Source: JAPXSY01 sp034003585
GTDB lineage: Bacteria > Verrucomicrobiota > Kiritimatiellia > RFP12 > UBA1067
Direction: 5' to 3'
Assembly: GCA_034003585.1 (NCBI GenBank)
Contig: JAVEYH010000072.1
Coordinates: 1-17,590 of the forward strand
Length of the DNA stretch: 17,590 bases
The number at the start of each line of letters is the position of its first letter. Position 1 is the first letter of the stretch. The notes under the pieces were generated by a model, which saw nothing but the letters and a program-made list of their open reading frames with translations, did not search any database and was not told where the DNA came from. The translations under genes were made by a program, and so were the position numbers. Shown here piece after piece: positions 1 through 6,777 of the stretch.

Positions 1-46
1 GTCTTGCTTGAAATAGGTAGAGATAAGAAAGGAAAAGGGAACAGAC

Positions 47-1474
47 ATGATGCGGTACAATCGTCGCGATTTCATCAGGGGGTCGGCGCTGGCGGCGGCG
101 TCGCTGGTTGCGGGCGGATGCGGGACCTGCGGAACGGCCGTCCGGTATCCGGAGGTTTCGCGCGGGGCGGCGCCGAGATTCCGCAAGCCGGGCGAGAAGC
201 TCAACATCGGCGTGGTCGGCGTGGGCGGCAAGGGCTGGAGCGACTGGATGCCGATGTTCCAGCACGGCGAGAACATCGTGGCGCTCTGCGACGTGGACCG
301 CGGACCGATCGACAAGGCCCTGGCCGAAATCGCCAAGGCGGGCAAGGACGCGTCGCAGGTCAAGTGCTACAGCGATTACCGCAAGATGCTCGACGAGTGC
401 AAAAACCTGGACGCCGTGACCGTTTCGACGCCGGACCACACGCACGCGCCGGCCGCGATCCGCGCGATGAAGCAGGGCTGCCACGTCTACGTGCAGAAGC
501 CCCTGGTGCGCACGATCTGGGAGGCGCGGTATTTCGAGCAGGTCGCCAAGGCCTGCGGCGTGGTGACGCAGATGGGCAACCAGGGCAGCGCCAACAACGG
601 GCTCCGCCGCAATGCCGAGCTGATCCAGAGCGGCATTCTGGGTAAGGTGACCGAAGTGCACGTGTGGACCAACCGCCCGGTGTGGCCGCAGGGCATCGGC
701 CGGCCCGAAGGGTCGGATCCGGTTCCGGCGACGCTTGATTGGGACTGCTTCCTCGGCACCGCGCCGGTCCGGCCCTTCAAGGCCGGCGTGTACCACACCT
801 TCAAGTGGCGCGGCTTTTTCGATTTCGGCACCGGCGCGTTCGGCGACATGGCCTGCCACACGATGAACCTGCCGTTCCGCGGCCTGCGCCTGGGCGCGGT
901 CGAAGAAGCCGAGTGCATCCGGATCGAGGGCAAGAACAACGAGACGTACCCCAACAAGAGCATCGTCCGGCTGACTTACGCCGCGCGCGGCTTCCAGCCG
1001 CGGGTGAACCTGTACTGGTATGACGGTAACCTCAAGCCGTCGGCGGACATCATGCCCAAGGTGGTCGCCACGCTGGGCCAGGTGCCGAACACCGGGTGCC
1101 TGATCATCGGCAGCAAGGGCATGGTCTGCAGCACCAACGATTACGGCGGGGACGGCTACATCGCCTTCAACGACGAGGCCAAGATGAAGGCCATGTCCAA
1201 GCACGAGGCGCTACGGGAGGATGTGATCCCGGCCAAGTTCCGGCCGAACAAGAACGGCCAGTACATCGAGTTCGTCGAGGCCTGCAAAGGGCAGGACGTA
1301 TGCTTCTCGGATGTGGACCATTCGGTGCCGATGCTGGAAGGCATGCTGGTGGGCTGCATCGCGCAGCAGGTGCCGGGCAAGCTGGTGTGGAACAGCCGCA
1401 AGCAGGCGTTCGCCAACAACGCCGCGGCCAACGCGCTGGTCAAACCGCACATCCGCGCCGGCTGGGAATTCTGA
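47..1474 (+). CDS. Gfo/Idh/MocA family oxidoreductase, Tat-exported
   Basis: A predicted NAD(P)-dependent sugar or cyclitol oxidoreductase of 475 residues, acting outside the cytoplasm. The N-terminus carries a twin-arginine signal (R6-R7-D-F-I-R) followed by a hydrophobic stretch ending in AGGC at residue 25, which might be a weak lipobox. The Rossmann fold begins near residue 52, with the glycine-rich GVGGKG at 58-63. The family's EKP lysine motif appears as QKP at 150-152, a form I associate with the many Tat-signal paralogues of Planctomycetes and related phyla. Two ATGs stand in tandem at 47 and 50; the first is used here, with purine-rich GGAAAAGGGA just upstream as ribosome site. The gene is followed by a strong palindrome rather than a close gene, so it looks monocistronic. 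The substrate cannot be told from sequence. Confidence 0.93.
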   Translation: MMRYNRRDFIRGSALAAASLVAGGCGTCGTAVRYPEVSRGAAPRFRKPGEKLNIGVVGVGGKGWSDWMPMFQHGENIVALCDVDRGPIDKALAEIAKAGKDASQVKCYSDYRKMLDECKNLDAVTVSTPDHTHAPAAIRAMKQGCHVYVQKPLVRTIWEARYFEQVAKACGVVTQMGNQGSANNGLRRNAELIQSGILGKVTEVHVWTNRPVWPQGIGRPEGSDPVPATLDWDCFLGTAPVRPFKAGVYHTFKWRGFFDFGTGAFGDMACHTMNLPFRGLRLGAVEEAECIRIEGKNNETYPNKSIVRLTYAARGFQPRVNLYWYDGNLKPSADIMPKVVATLGQVPNTGCLIIGSKGMVCSTNDYGGDGYIAFNDEAKMKAMSKHEALREDVIPAKFRPNKNGQYIEFVEACKGQDVCFSDVDHSVPMLEGMLVGCIAQQVPGKLVWNSRKQAFANNAAANALVKPHIRAGWEF

Positions 1475-1503
1475 CGGGGCCCTCGCCCGGCCGGAATGTC
1501 CAA

Positions 1504-1566
1504 ACAAAGCCGCGAAGGCCACGAAGACTTCTGGATGCGGAATCTTTGTGACCTTTGCGGTTTTGT
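1504..1566 (+). repeat. Long imperfect palindrome (24 bp arms) in the gap before the rRNA methyltransferase
   Basis: Arms 1504-1527 and 1543-1566 pair over 24 positions. As + strand RNA this gives 20 Watson-Crick pairs, three G-U pairs (1509/1561, 1514/1556, 1523/1547) and one C-A mismatch (1519/1551). A few further pairs (1529-1531 with 1540-1542) close the loop to about eight bases. Both arms read as variants of the same AAAG-CCGC-AAGG-CAC-AAGA pattern, so it looks like a dispersed palindromic repeat that could also stop or slow transcription after the oxidoreductase. No T tract follows, so it is not a standard intrinsic terminator. Confidence 0.75.
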
Positions 1567-1637
1567 GCGGGATACCCTTTTCTGCTGTTGGCTTTGTCGG
1601 TCGGCAAGGTGCGAACGGGAACAGGCAAGGCGTAAAC

Positions 1638-2990
1638 ATGAATATCTGGAAAGACACGTATCCGCTGATCGTCTCCTGCGCGCGCGGGCTGGTGCCGCAG
1701 ACGGTCGGCGAGCTCGAGCGGCTCGGATACCGCATCGTGGACACCACCGAGCAGACGGCGGTGGTCCGCGGCGCCATGCGTGACATGATGACGCTGAACC
1801 TGCAGCTGCGCACCGCGCACCGCGTGCTCGCGCCGCTGCTGCGGACCGAGTGCCGCAACGCCCGCCAGCTCTATGACGACGTCAAATCCATCGATTGGGA
1901 GAACCTGCTGGAGCCGGACGGGTATTTCACAGTCAACAGCGTGACCCGCACGGACGCGATCCGCGACACCCGCATGGCCGCGCTCACGACCAAGGACGCG
2001 ATCGCCGACCGCATGCGGCAGCAGTGCGGCGGCCGCCCCGATTCGGGACGCGAAAACTACGGCGCCGCGGTCTTCGTCTATTGGCAGGACACCGAACTCA
2101 TCCTTTATCTGGACACCACGGGCGGCGAGCCGCTCTCCAAACGCGGGTACCGCAAAATCCCGGGCGCGGCGCCGATGCAGGAGACCCTGGCGGCCGGATG
2201 CGTGCTCGCTTCGGGGTGGGACGCCAACAGCCCGTTCGTCGCGCCGATGTGCGGCAGCGGCACGCCGGCCATCGAGGCCGCGCTGCTGGCGCTCAACCGC
2301 GCGCCGGGCAGCTTCAAGAGCCACTTCGGGTTCATGGCCCTGAAAGGGTACCGCATCACGATCCCCGGCGAACGGGCGGGGACCAGCGTGCGGCAGCGCT
2401 TCGGCGCCTCGCCGGAACAGATCTGGAAGGACATGGTGGCGACCGCGCGCGGCCGCGAGCGCCGGGAGGGCCTGCCGCCGATCCTCGCCACGGACAGCGA
2501 TCCCGAGGCGCTCGAATCGGCGCGCCTCAACGCCATCGCGGCGGGGGTCTCCGAGCACATCACCTTCGCCACGTGCGATTTCGCGGCCACCAAACTGCCG
2601 CCGCCGCCCGGGGTGATCTTCCTGAACCCACCTTACGGCGAGCGCCTGGCCGCGGGCACCGCGGCGGGAGAGGATGCGGCGGAGAATGCCGCGGGAACGA
2701 AAGACGCTCCCGCGGCGGACGTGCCTGCGGAGGGCGAGGAGTTGGAGCCGCTGTACGGCCGCATCGGCGATTTCTTCAAGCGCCGGGCTGCGGGCTACAC
2801 CGGCTGTGTCCTGACGGGTAACCTGGATCTGTCGCGCCGGATCGGGCTGCGCTCGTCGCGGCGCATCCCTTTTTTCAACGGGCCGATCGAGTGCCGCATG
2901 CTGGTCTTCAACCTGTTTGAGGGCACGCTGGAGGAGGCGGAAAACGAGACCCGCCCGGAACAGGAGGGGTCATGCACACCGTCACGGTGA
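1638..2990 (+). CDS. THUMP-domain 23S rRNA guanine-N2 methyltransferase, RlmL N-half type
   Basis: A 450-residue SAM-dependent methyltransferase predicted to make N2-methylguanine in 23S rRNA, like the N-terminal half of E. coli RlmL. A THUMP RNA-binding region covers about residues 45-160. The UPF0020 methylase follows, with the SAM motif APMCGSGT at 202-209, an acidic DSDPEALESARLNA motif and the catalytic NPPYG at 330-334. The RlmK half found in enterobacterial RlmL is absent. The frame is open from 1311, but 1638 is chosen because AAGG lies seven bases upstream, the protein then starts like family members, and upstream codons run through the palindrome. Just after NPPYGERL, about 30 Ala/Glu/Gly/Asp-rich residues are inserted before the conserved LYGRIGDF segment. 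The gene overlaps the next by 19 bp. Confidence 0.9.
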   Translation: MNIWKDTYPLIVSCARGLVPQTVGELERLGYRIVDTTEQTAVVRGAMRDMMTLNLQLRTAHRVLAPLLRTECRNARQLYDDVKSIDWENLLEPDGYFTVNSVTRTDAIRDTRMAALTTKDAIADRMRQQCGGRPDSGRENYGAAVFVYWQDTELILYLDTTGGEPLSKRGYRKIPGAAPMQETLAAGCVLASGWDANSPFVAPMCGSGTPAIEAALLALNRAPGSFKSHFGFMALKGYRITIPGERAGTSVRQRFGASPEQIWKDMVATARGRERREGLPPILATDSDPEALESARLNAIAAGVSEHITFATCDFAATKLPPPPGVIFLNPPYGERLAAGTAAGEDAAENAAGTKDAPAADVPAEGEELEPLYGRIGDFFKRRAAGYTGCVLTGNLDLSRRIGLRSSRRIPFFNGPIECRMLVFNLFEGTLEEAENETRPEQEGSCTPSR

Positions 2991-4636
2991 CAGTCAAAGG
3001 GCAGGCCCCGCTGGTGGTGGCCGCCGGCACCCGCGTCAGCGAACTGCTGCCTTCCGTCGACCGGGACGGCTTCCCTGTGCTGGGCGCGGTGGTGAACAAC
3101 ATGGTGTTGCCCCTGTTCATGCCGCTCATCGCGGATGCTGCGGTCGAGCCCCTGACCCTGCGGGATTCCCACGGCTGGGCCATCTACCGCGCGTCACTCT
3201 GTTTCCTGCTGGCCAAGACCGCCCACGAGCTTTTCCCGGACGCGGCCTGCCGCGTGCGCAATTCGATCGGCACGGGCCTCTACTGCACGATCGGGTGGGA
3301 GGAGTGTTCGGAAGACGCCTTGCGCGATCAGGTGGCGCGCCTGAAACAGGCCATGCTCGAAACGGTGCGGCAGGATCTCGCGATCACCGCGGAAACGGTT
3401 TCGTACGAGGCGGCGGTGAAACGGTTCCGTGAAACCGGACAGGCCGACAAGCTCAACCTGCTGGCGCACCGGAATCCGCCGGTTATCTGCCTGACGCGCT
3501 GCGGCACCTTTTTCGAGCTGAGCCAGGAGCCGCTCGTCTCCCGGACCGGCGTGCTGGACCTGTTCGACCTCACCCCCCTCTCCTGCGGGTTCGTGCTCAC
3601 GGTGCCGACGCCGGACTCGCCGCGCGCGCTGCCGCCGCTGCCGCCGTTCGAGCATCTTTTCCGCGTGTACCGGGAGCATATCGAATGGGGCCGGATCGTG
3701 GGCATCACCACGGTCGGCGAGCTCAACCAGGCGGTGATCGAGAAACGGGTCGATGATTTCATCCACACCGTGGAGGCGCTGCACGACAAGAAACTCGGAC
3801 GCATCGCGGATGAGATCACGCGGCGCGAGCCCCCGGTGCGGCTGGTGCTGGTGGCGGGCCCCTCCTCCGCCGGCAAGACCACCTTTTCCAAACGGCTCGT
3901 CACGCACCTGCGCGTGAACGGCTACCGGCCGCTGCTGATCTCCACGGACAACTATTTCGTGGGGGACGCGCGCAATCCCCGCGATGCGGAGGGACGGCTG
4001 GATTACGAGCACATCGAGTCCATGGACCTGCCGCGTTTGAACCGCGATCTGCTGCGCCTGCTGGCGCGGGAGGAGGTGCGCCTGCGCGGCTTCGACTTCA
4101 AGGCCAAGGAGGGGTACGACCGCCCGGAGGCCACACGCCTGCCGGACAACGGCATCATCGTGATGGAGGGGATCCACAGCCTGAATCCGCAATTGACCGC
4201 GGACGTGCCCCGCGGGCAGACGTTCCGGATCTACATCAACGCGCTCACGCAGCTCGGTGTGGACAGCAGCAACCGCATCTCCACCACCGACACGCGGATC
4301 ATCCGGCGCATGGTGCGGGACCACCAATTCCGCAACCGCCCGGCCATCGAGACGCTGCGCATGTGGCCGTCGATCGCGCGCGGCGAACAGCGCTGGATCT
4401 ACCCGTTCCAGCATCTCGCCGATGCGGTGTTCAACTCGGCGCTGGACTACGAGCTGGCCGTGCTGAAGCCCCTGGCCTCGCCGCTGCTCAATCAGATCAA
4501 ACCTTGGGACGAAACGTACATCGAGGCGCGCCGCCTCTCCGGATTCCTCCACAATTTCACGCCGCTTTCGCCGGACGTCGTGCCGGGAGATTCGATTCTG
4601 CGCGAGTACATCGGCGACAGCCAACTGACCTACTGA
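2972..4636 (+). CDS. Nucleoside (uridine-like) kinase with threonyl-tRNA-synthetase-like N-terminus
   Basis: A 554-residue member of the TGS-containing uridine-kinase-like family. Residues 1-62 resemble a TGS domain. About 65-200 resemble the second additional (editing) domain of ThrRS, but its zinc ligands are gone: the HSxAH site reads ASLCF (74-78) and the later C/H pair reads S and L within ELSQEPLV. The C-terminal half is a PRK/Udk kinase: Walker A GPSSAGKT (296-303), then STDNYF and DYEHIESMD, the nucleoside-binding region. The expected reaction is ATP-dependent phosphorylation of a nucleoside or similar small molecule in the cytoplasm; the actual substrate is unknown. The start at 2972 has a strong AGGAGGGG site at 2962-2969 and overlaps the methyltransferase by 19 bp, so the two are probably co-translated. 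Confidence 0.88.
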   Translation: MHTVTVTVKGQAPLVVAAGTRVSELLPSVDRDGFPVLGAVVNNMVLPLFMPLIADAAVEPLTLRDSHGWAIYRASLCFLLAKTAHELFPDAACRVRNSIGTGLYCTIGWEECSEDALRDQVARLKQAMLETVRQDLAITAETVSYEAAVKRFRETGQADKLNLLAHRNPPVICLTRCGTFFELSQEPLVSRTGVLDLFDLTPLSCGFVLTVPTPDSPRALPPLPPFEHLFRVYREHIEWGRIVGITTVGELNQAVIEKRVDDFIHTVEALHDKKLGRIADEITRREPPVRLVLVAGPSSAGKTTFSKRLVTHLRVNGYRPLLISTDNYFVGDARNPRDAEGRLDYEHIESMDLPRLNRDLLRLLAREEVRLRGFDFKAKEGYDRPEATRLPDNGIIVMEGIHSLNPQLTADVPRGQTFRIYINALTQLGVDSSNRISTTDTRIIRRMVRDHQFRNRPAIETLRMWPSIARGEQRWIYPFQHLADAVFNSALDYELAVLKPLASPLLNQIKPWDETYIEARRLSGFLHNFTPLSPDVVPGDSILREYIGDSQLTY

Positions 4637-4657
4637 CGCGCGAGGGAAAGGAACACC

Positions 4658-5071
4658 ATGAGCCAAGAACGGGAAGAGGGTACAACCCTCACGCTGGATT
4701 TCGCGAAAATCGCGAAAATTGCCGAAACCTGCAAAGACGCGATTCCGGTGGCGGTGCAGCACGCGGACACCCGGGAGGTGATCCTGGTGGCCTACACCAA
4801 CGAGCTGGCGATGCGCAAGGCCTTTGCCGAACGCACGCTCGTGTTGTGGAGTACCTCGCGCAACACGCTGTGGGAAAAAGGCAAAACTTCGGGCGAGACG
4901 TTCGATCTGCTCGAGGCGCGCGTCAACTGCGAGCAGAACTCGCTCCTGTACATCGTGCGGCCGCGGCGCGGCGCGATCTGCCACACCCGCAACCGGAGCG
5001 GCGAGCCGCGCAATTGCTACTACCGCCGCATCGATCTCGATACGTTCCAGCTCGTGAATCTGGATCCCTGA
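4658..5071 (+). CDS. hisI: HisI-like phosphoribosyl-AMP cyclohydrolase, divergent metal site
   Basis: A 137-residue protein of the PRA-CH (HisI) fold, whose family opens the ring of phosphoribosyl-AMP in histidine synthesis. Family signatures visible are IPVAVQHADTREVILVAYTNE (about 29-49), the LWSTSRNTLWEKGKTSGE block (62-80), CHT at 109-111 and a late Cys at 120. The three zinc cysteines (91, 109, 120) are kept. The Mg-binding D-C-D-x-D motif, however, reads N-C-E-Q-N at 90-94, and the CHT-to-Cys spacing is longer than usual. No other his gene is present and there is no HisE fusion. Start chosen at the ATG behind GGGAAAGG; the gap to the kinase is 21 bp. It may be a divergent active HisI or a PVC-type HisI-like protein with another role. 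Confidence 0.82.
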   Translation: MSQEREEGTTLTLDFAKIAKIAETCKDAIPVAVQHADTREVILVAYTNELAMRKAFAERTLVLWSTSRNTLWEKGKTSGETFDLLEARVNCEQNSLLYIVRPRRGAICHTRNRSGEPRNCYYRRIDLDTFQLVNLDP

Positions 5072-5078
5072 GGCCCCG

Positions 5079-5783
5079 ATGATCTGGCGGTGCCCATACT
5101 GCGGCCATGACCTCGGCGAGCGCCCCACGCCGCATTGTCCGGCGTGTGGCAAAGTCATGCGCGTGCCGGTCCGGCCCGACCCCGCGCGCTGGCGCCTCAA
5201 ACGCCGCGCGATCAGCCGCATCACGCGCGAGTACGAGCAGAAGCGGGCCGCACTCGGCACTCCGGTGCCGCCGACCCTTTTCCGCAATCCCAAGTTTTAT
5301 TTCGCGGCGGTGGCGGGGTTCGCGCTTCTGGGCGTCTCGCTGTTCACCGCTACGGACAAGGCGGTGCGGCGGCTGGAGGTGACCCCGCACATGCGCGCGA
5401 TCCGCAATCTCGATGTTCTGGCCGAGGCCCTGGGCCGCTACCGTTTCCACACGGGCGCCTTCCCCGGAGCCGCGCAAGGGCTGGCCGCGCTGGTGCGCGA
5501 TCCCGCCGTCCCGAAGTGGGACGGGCCGTACATCAACTTTCTGCGCAACGATCCCTGGGGCACGCCCTTCGTTTACGCGCCCCCGGCCGGGAACGGGCTG
5601 CCGACGCTCTTTTCCTGCGGCACGGACCGGAGCCCGCACACGCCGGACGATCTCTTCCCCGATCCCGCGCGTTTCGATCCCGGCACGGCGTGGACCAACG
5701 GGTGGGTTTCCGCCGCGCAGCGGCTGCCCGGTGTGACGATCCTGCCGCCTTCTCCCGCCAAAAAAGCGGTGAGACCGCGGTAA
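5079..5783 (+). CDS. Zinc-ribbon, single-TM protein with GspG-like (pseudopilin) C-terminal domain
   Basis: A 234-residue protein with an unusual arrangement. An N-terminal zinc ribbon has cysteines at 5, 8, 20 and 23 (CPYC and CPAC). A basic linker (about 31-70) leads to one membrane segment (about 73-91). The outer domain resembles the C-terminal part of type II secretion major pseudopilin GspG: helix IRNLDVLAEALGRYR, then TGAFP, GPYI and DPWGTPF at 158-164. There is no prepilin peptidase site (G before F/M-x-x-x-E) at the membrane helix, so it is probably not a processed pilin but a membrane-anchored relative. It starts 7 bp after the HisI-like stop, with a weak GAGG site overlapping that stop, so it is the likely last gene of the operon. 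Exact function unknown. Confidence 0.78.
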   Translation: MIWRCPYCGHDLGERPTPHCPACGKVMRVPVRPDPARWRLKRRAISRITREYEQKRAALGTPVPPTLFRNPKFYFAAVAGFALLGVSLFTATDKAVRRLEVTPHMRAIRNLDVLAEALGRYRFHTGAFPGAAQGLAALVRDPAVPKWDGPYINFLRNDPWGTPFVYAPPAGNGLPTLFSCGTDRSPHTPDDLFPDPARFDPGTAWTNGWVSAAQRLPGVTILPPSPAKKAVRPR

Positions 5784-5966
5784 AGTCCGGAGTGCGACAA
5801 GATTGTGGGCCGCTGGAAACGAAGAATGCAAAACTGTGGCCTGTGCCCGCAATCCCCCTTCCCAAACACGGTGGAAGACGGCACCTTCCTGCCGCCGGGC
5901 GACTTGGCATAAGGTCTGCTTTCACTCCGGCGACCCGCATGGTGCGGCGTACGGAAAGGGAAGAAC
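5784..5966. other. Structured 183 bp intergenic region upstream of the beta-barrel gene
   Basis: No gene is visible. A 10 bp stem can form between 5801-5810 and 5845-5854 (nine Watson-Crick pairs, one G-U, 34-base loop). Further on, CTTCC (5858-5862), GGAAG (5873-5877) and CTTCC (5885-5889) can pair in two mutually exclusive ways. The outer 8-mers 5787-5794 and 5923-5930 are exact inverted repeats. These may end the upstream operon or shape the leader of the next gene. I found no convincing -35/-10 pair; TTGGCATAAG around 5904-5914 is the only AT-rich candidate. A purine-rich GGAAAGGGAAG ribosome site precedes the next ATG. Confidence 0.45.
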
Positions 5967-6764
5967 ATGAGAAACGGAGTGTTGGCGGCGGCGTTCTGGA
6001 TCGGTCTCACGGGAGGCGCGCTGGCGCAGGAGGCCGCGCCCGCGGCGGCGAAAGAGGCGGAGACAGCGGGGCTCTCGTTCGCTCTGACGCTGGATCTTTT
6101 CTCCGCGTATGTCTGGCGCGGGTGCGTGTACAATGACGAGCCGGTCTTCCAGCCCGCAGCGACGTTGGCGTACGCGACGGGGGAGTTCGGAACGTTCGGT
6201 CTGGGCCTCTGGGGAAATCTCGATCTGACCGACCGCAACCGGCAGGTCTCGGGCGGCGGTCTCAATGAGATCGATTACTCGCTGTTCCACACGTTCGATG
6301 CGGGTGACTTCACGTTGGAGTGGGGGCACCTCTGGTACACCTTCCCCAAAGTGAATGGCCGCGACTACTGCGACAGCACGAAAGAGGTCTACCTCTCGGT
6401 CAGCCACAACAACGATCTCGTGACCCCGTTCGCGAGCCTGACCTACGACTACGACCTGCTCGACGGGTTTTATTTCAACGCCGGGTTGAACAAAGAGGTG
6501 GCGCTGAGCGACCAACTGACACTCGGGGCCGAAATCTCGGTCGGCGCGGGCGATGATGATTATATGGCGTATGTGGGGGTTGACGAGTCCGGCCTGATGG
6601 ATTTCAACGCCTCGGTGTACGCCACGTACGCGCTCACGGACGCCCTGTCGGTCAGCGCGAAACTCGCGTGGGTGTCGCTGCTGGACCGCGACGCGCGCGA
6701 TGCCGAACCCTACCGGGAGGAGGATCTGCTGTGGGGCGGCGTGAGCCTCAATCTCGCGCTCTGA
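5967..6764 (+). CDS. Outer-membrane beta-barrel protein, TorF/TIGR02001-like putative porin
   Basis: A 265-residue exported protein. Residues 1-20 form a standard Sec signal peptide ending ALA, with cleavage expected before Q21. The mature part is a run of alternating aromatic and polar beta-strands with acidic turns. It includes the opening SAYVWRG and repeated strand pairs such as FGLGLWGNLDL, YSLFHTF and YVGVDESG, and ends in a strand-like SLNLAL. This pattern matches the TorF-family/TIGR02001 outer-membrane proteins of unknown substrate; family membership is inferred from overall pattern. The start has GGAAAGGGAAG directly upstream. The stop is only 13 bp from the stop of the convergent helicase, with no clear terminator in between. 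Confidence 0.75.
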   Translation: MRNGVLAAAFWIGLTGGALAQEAAPAAAKEAETAGLSFALTLDLFSAYVWRGCVYNDEPVFQPAATLAYATGEFGTFGLGLWGNLDLTDRNRQVSGGGLNEIDYSLFHTFDAGDFTLEWGHLWYTFPKVNGRDYCDSTKEVYLSVSHNNDLVTPFASLTYDYDLLDGFYFNAGLNKEVALSDQLTLGAEISVGAGDDDYMAYVGVDESGLMDFNASVYATYALTDALSVSAKLAWVSLLDRDARDAEPYREEDLLWGGVSLNLAL

Positions 6765-6777
6765 GCGGCGCGGAGCC

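Noticed and set aside
1311..1637. Upstream extension of the rRNA methyltransferase
   Set aside because: The extra 109 codons overlap the oxidoreductase and the palindrome, look like a frame shadow, and the ATG at 1638 has a ribosome site and family-like start.
3194..5293. A 699-codon open frame on the - strand across the kinase, cyclohydrolase and zinc-ribbon genes
   Set aside because: It is antisense to three well-supported genes, is His/Arg/Ala/Gln rich with no recognisable domain, and is explained by GC-rich codon bias leaving the opposite frame free of stops.
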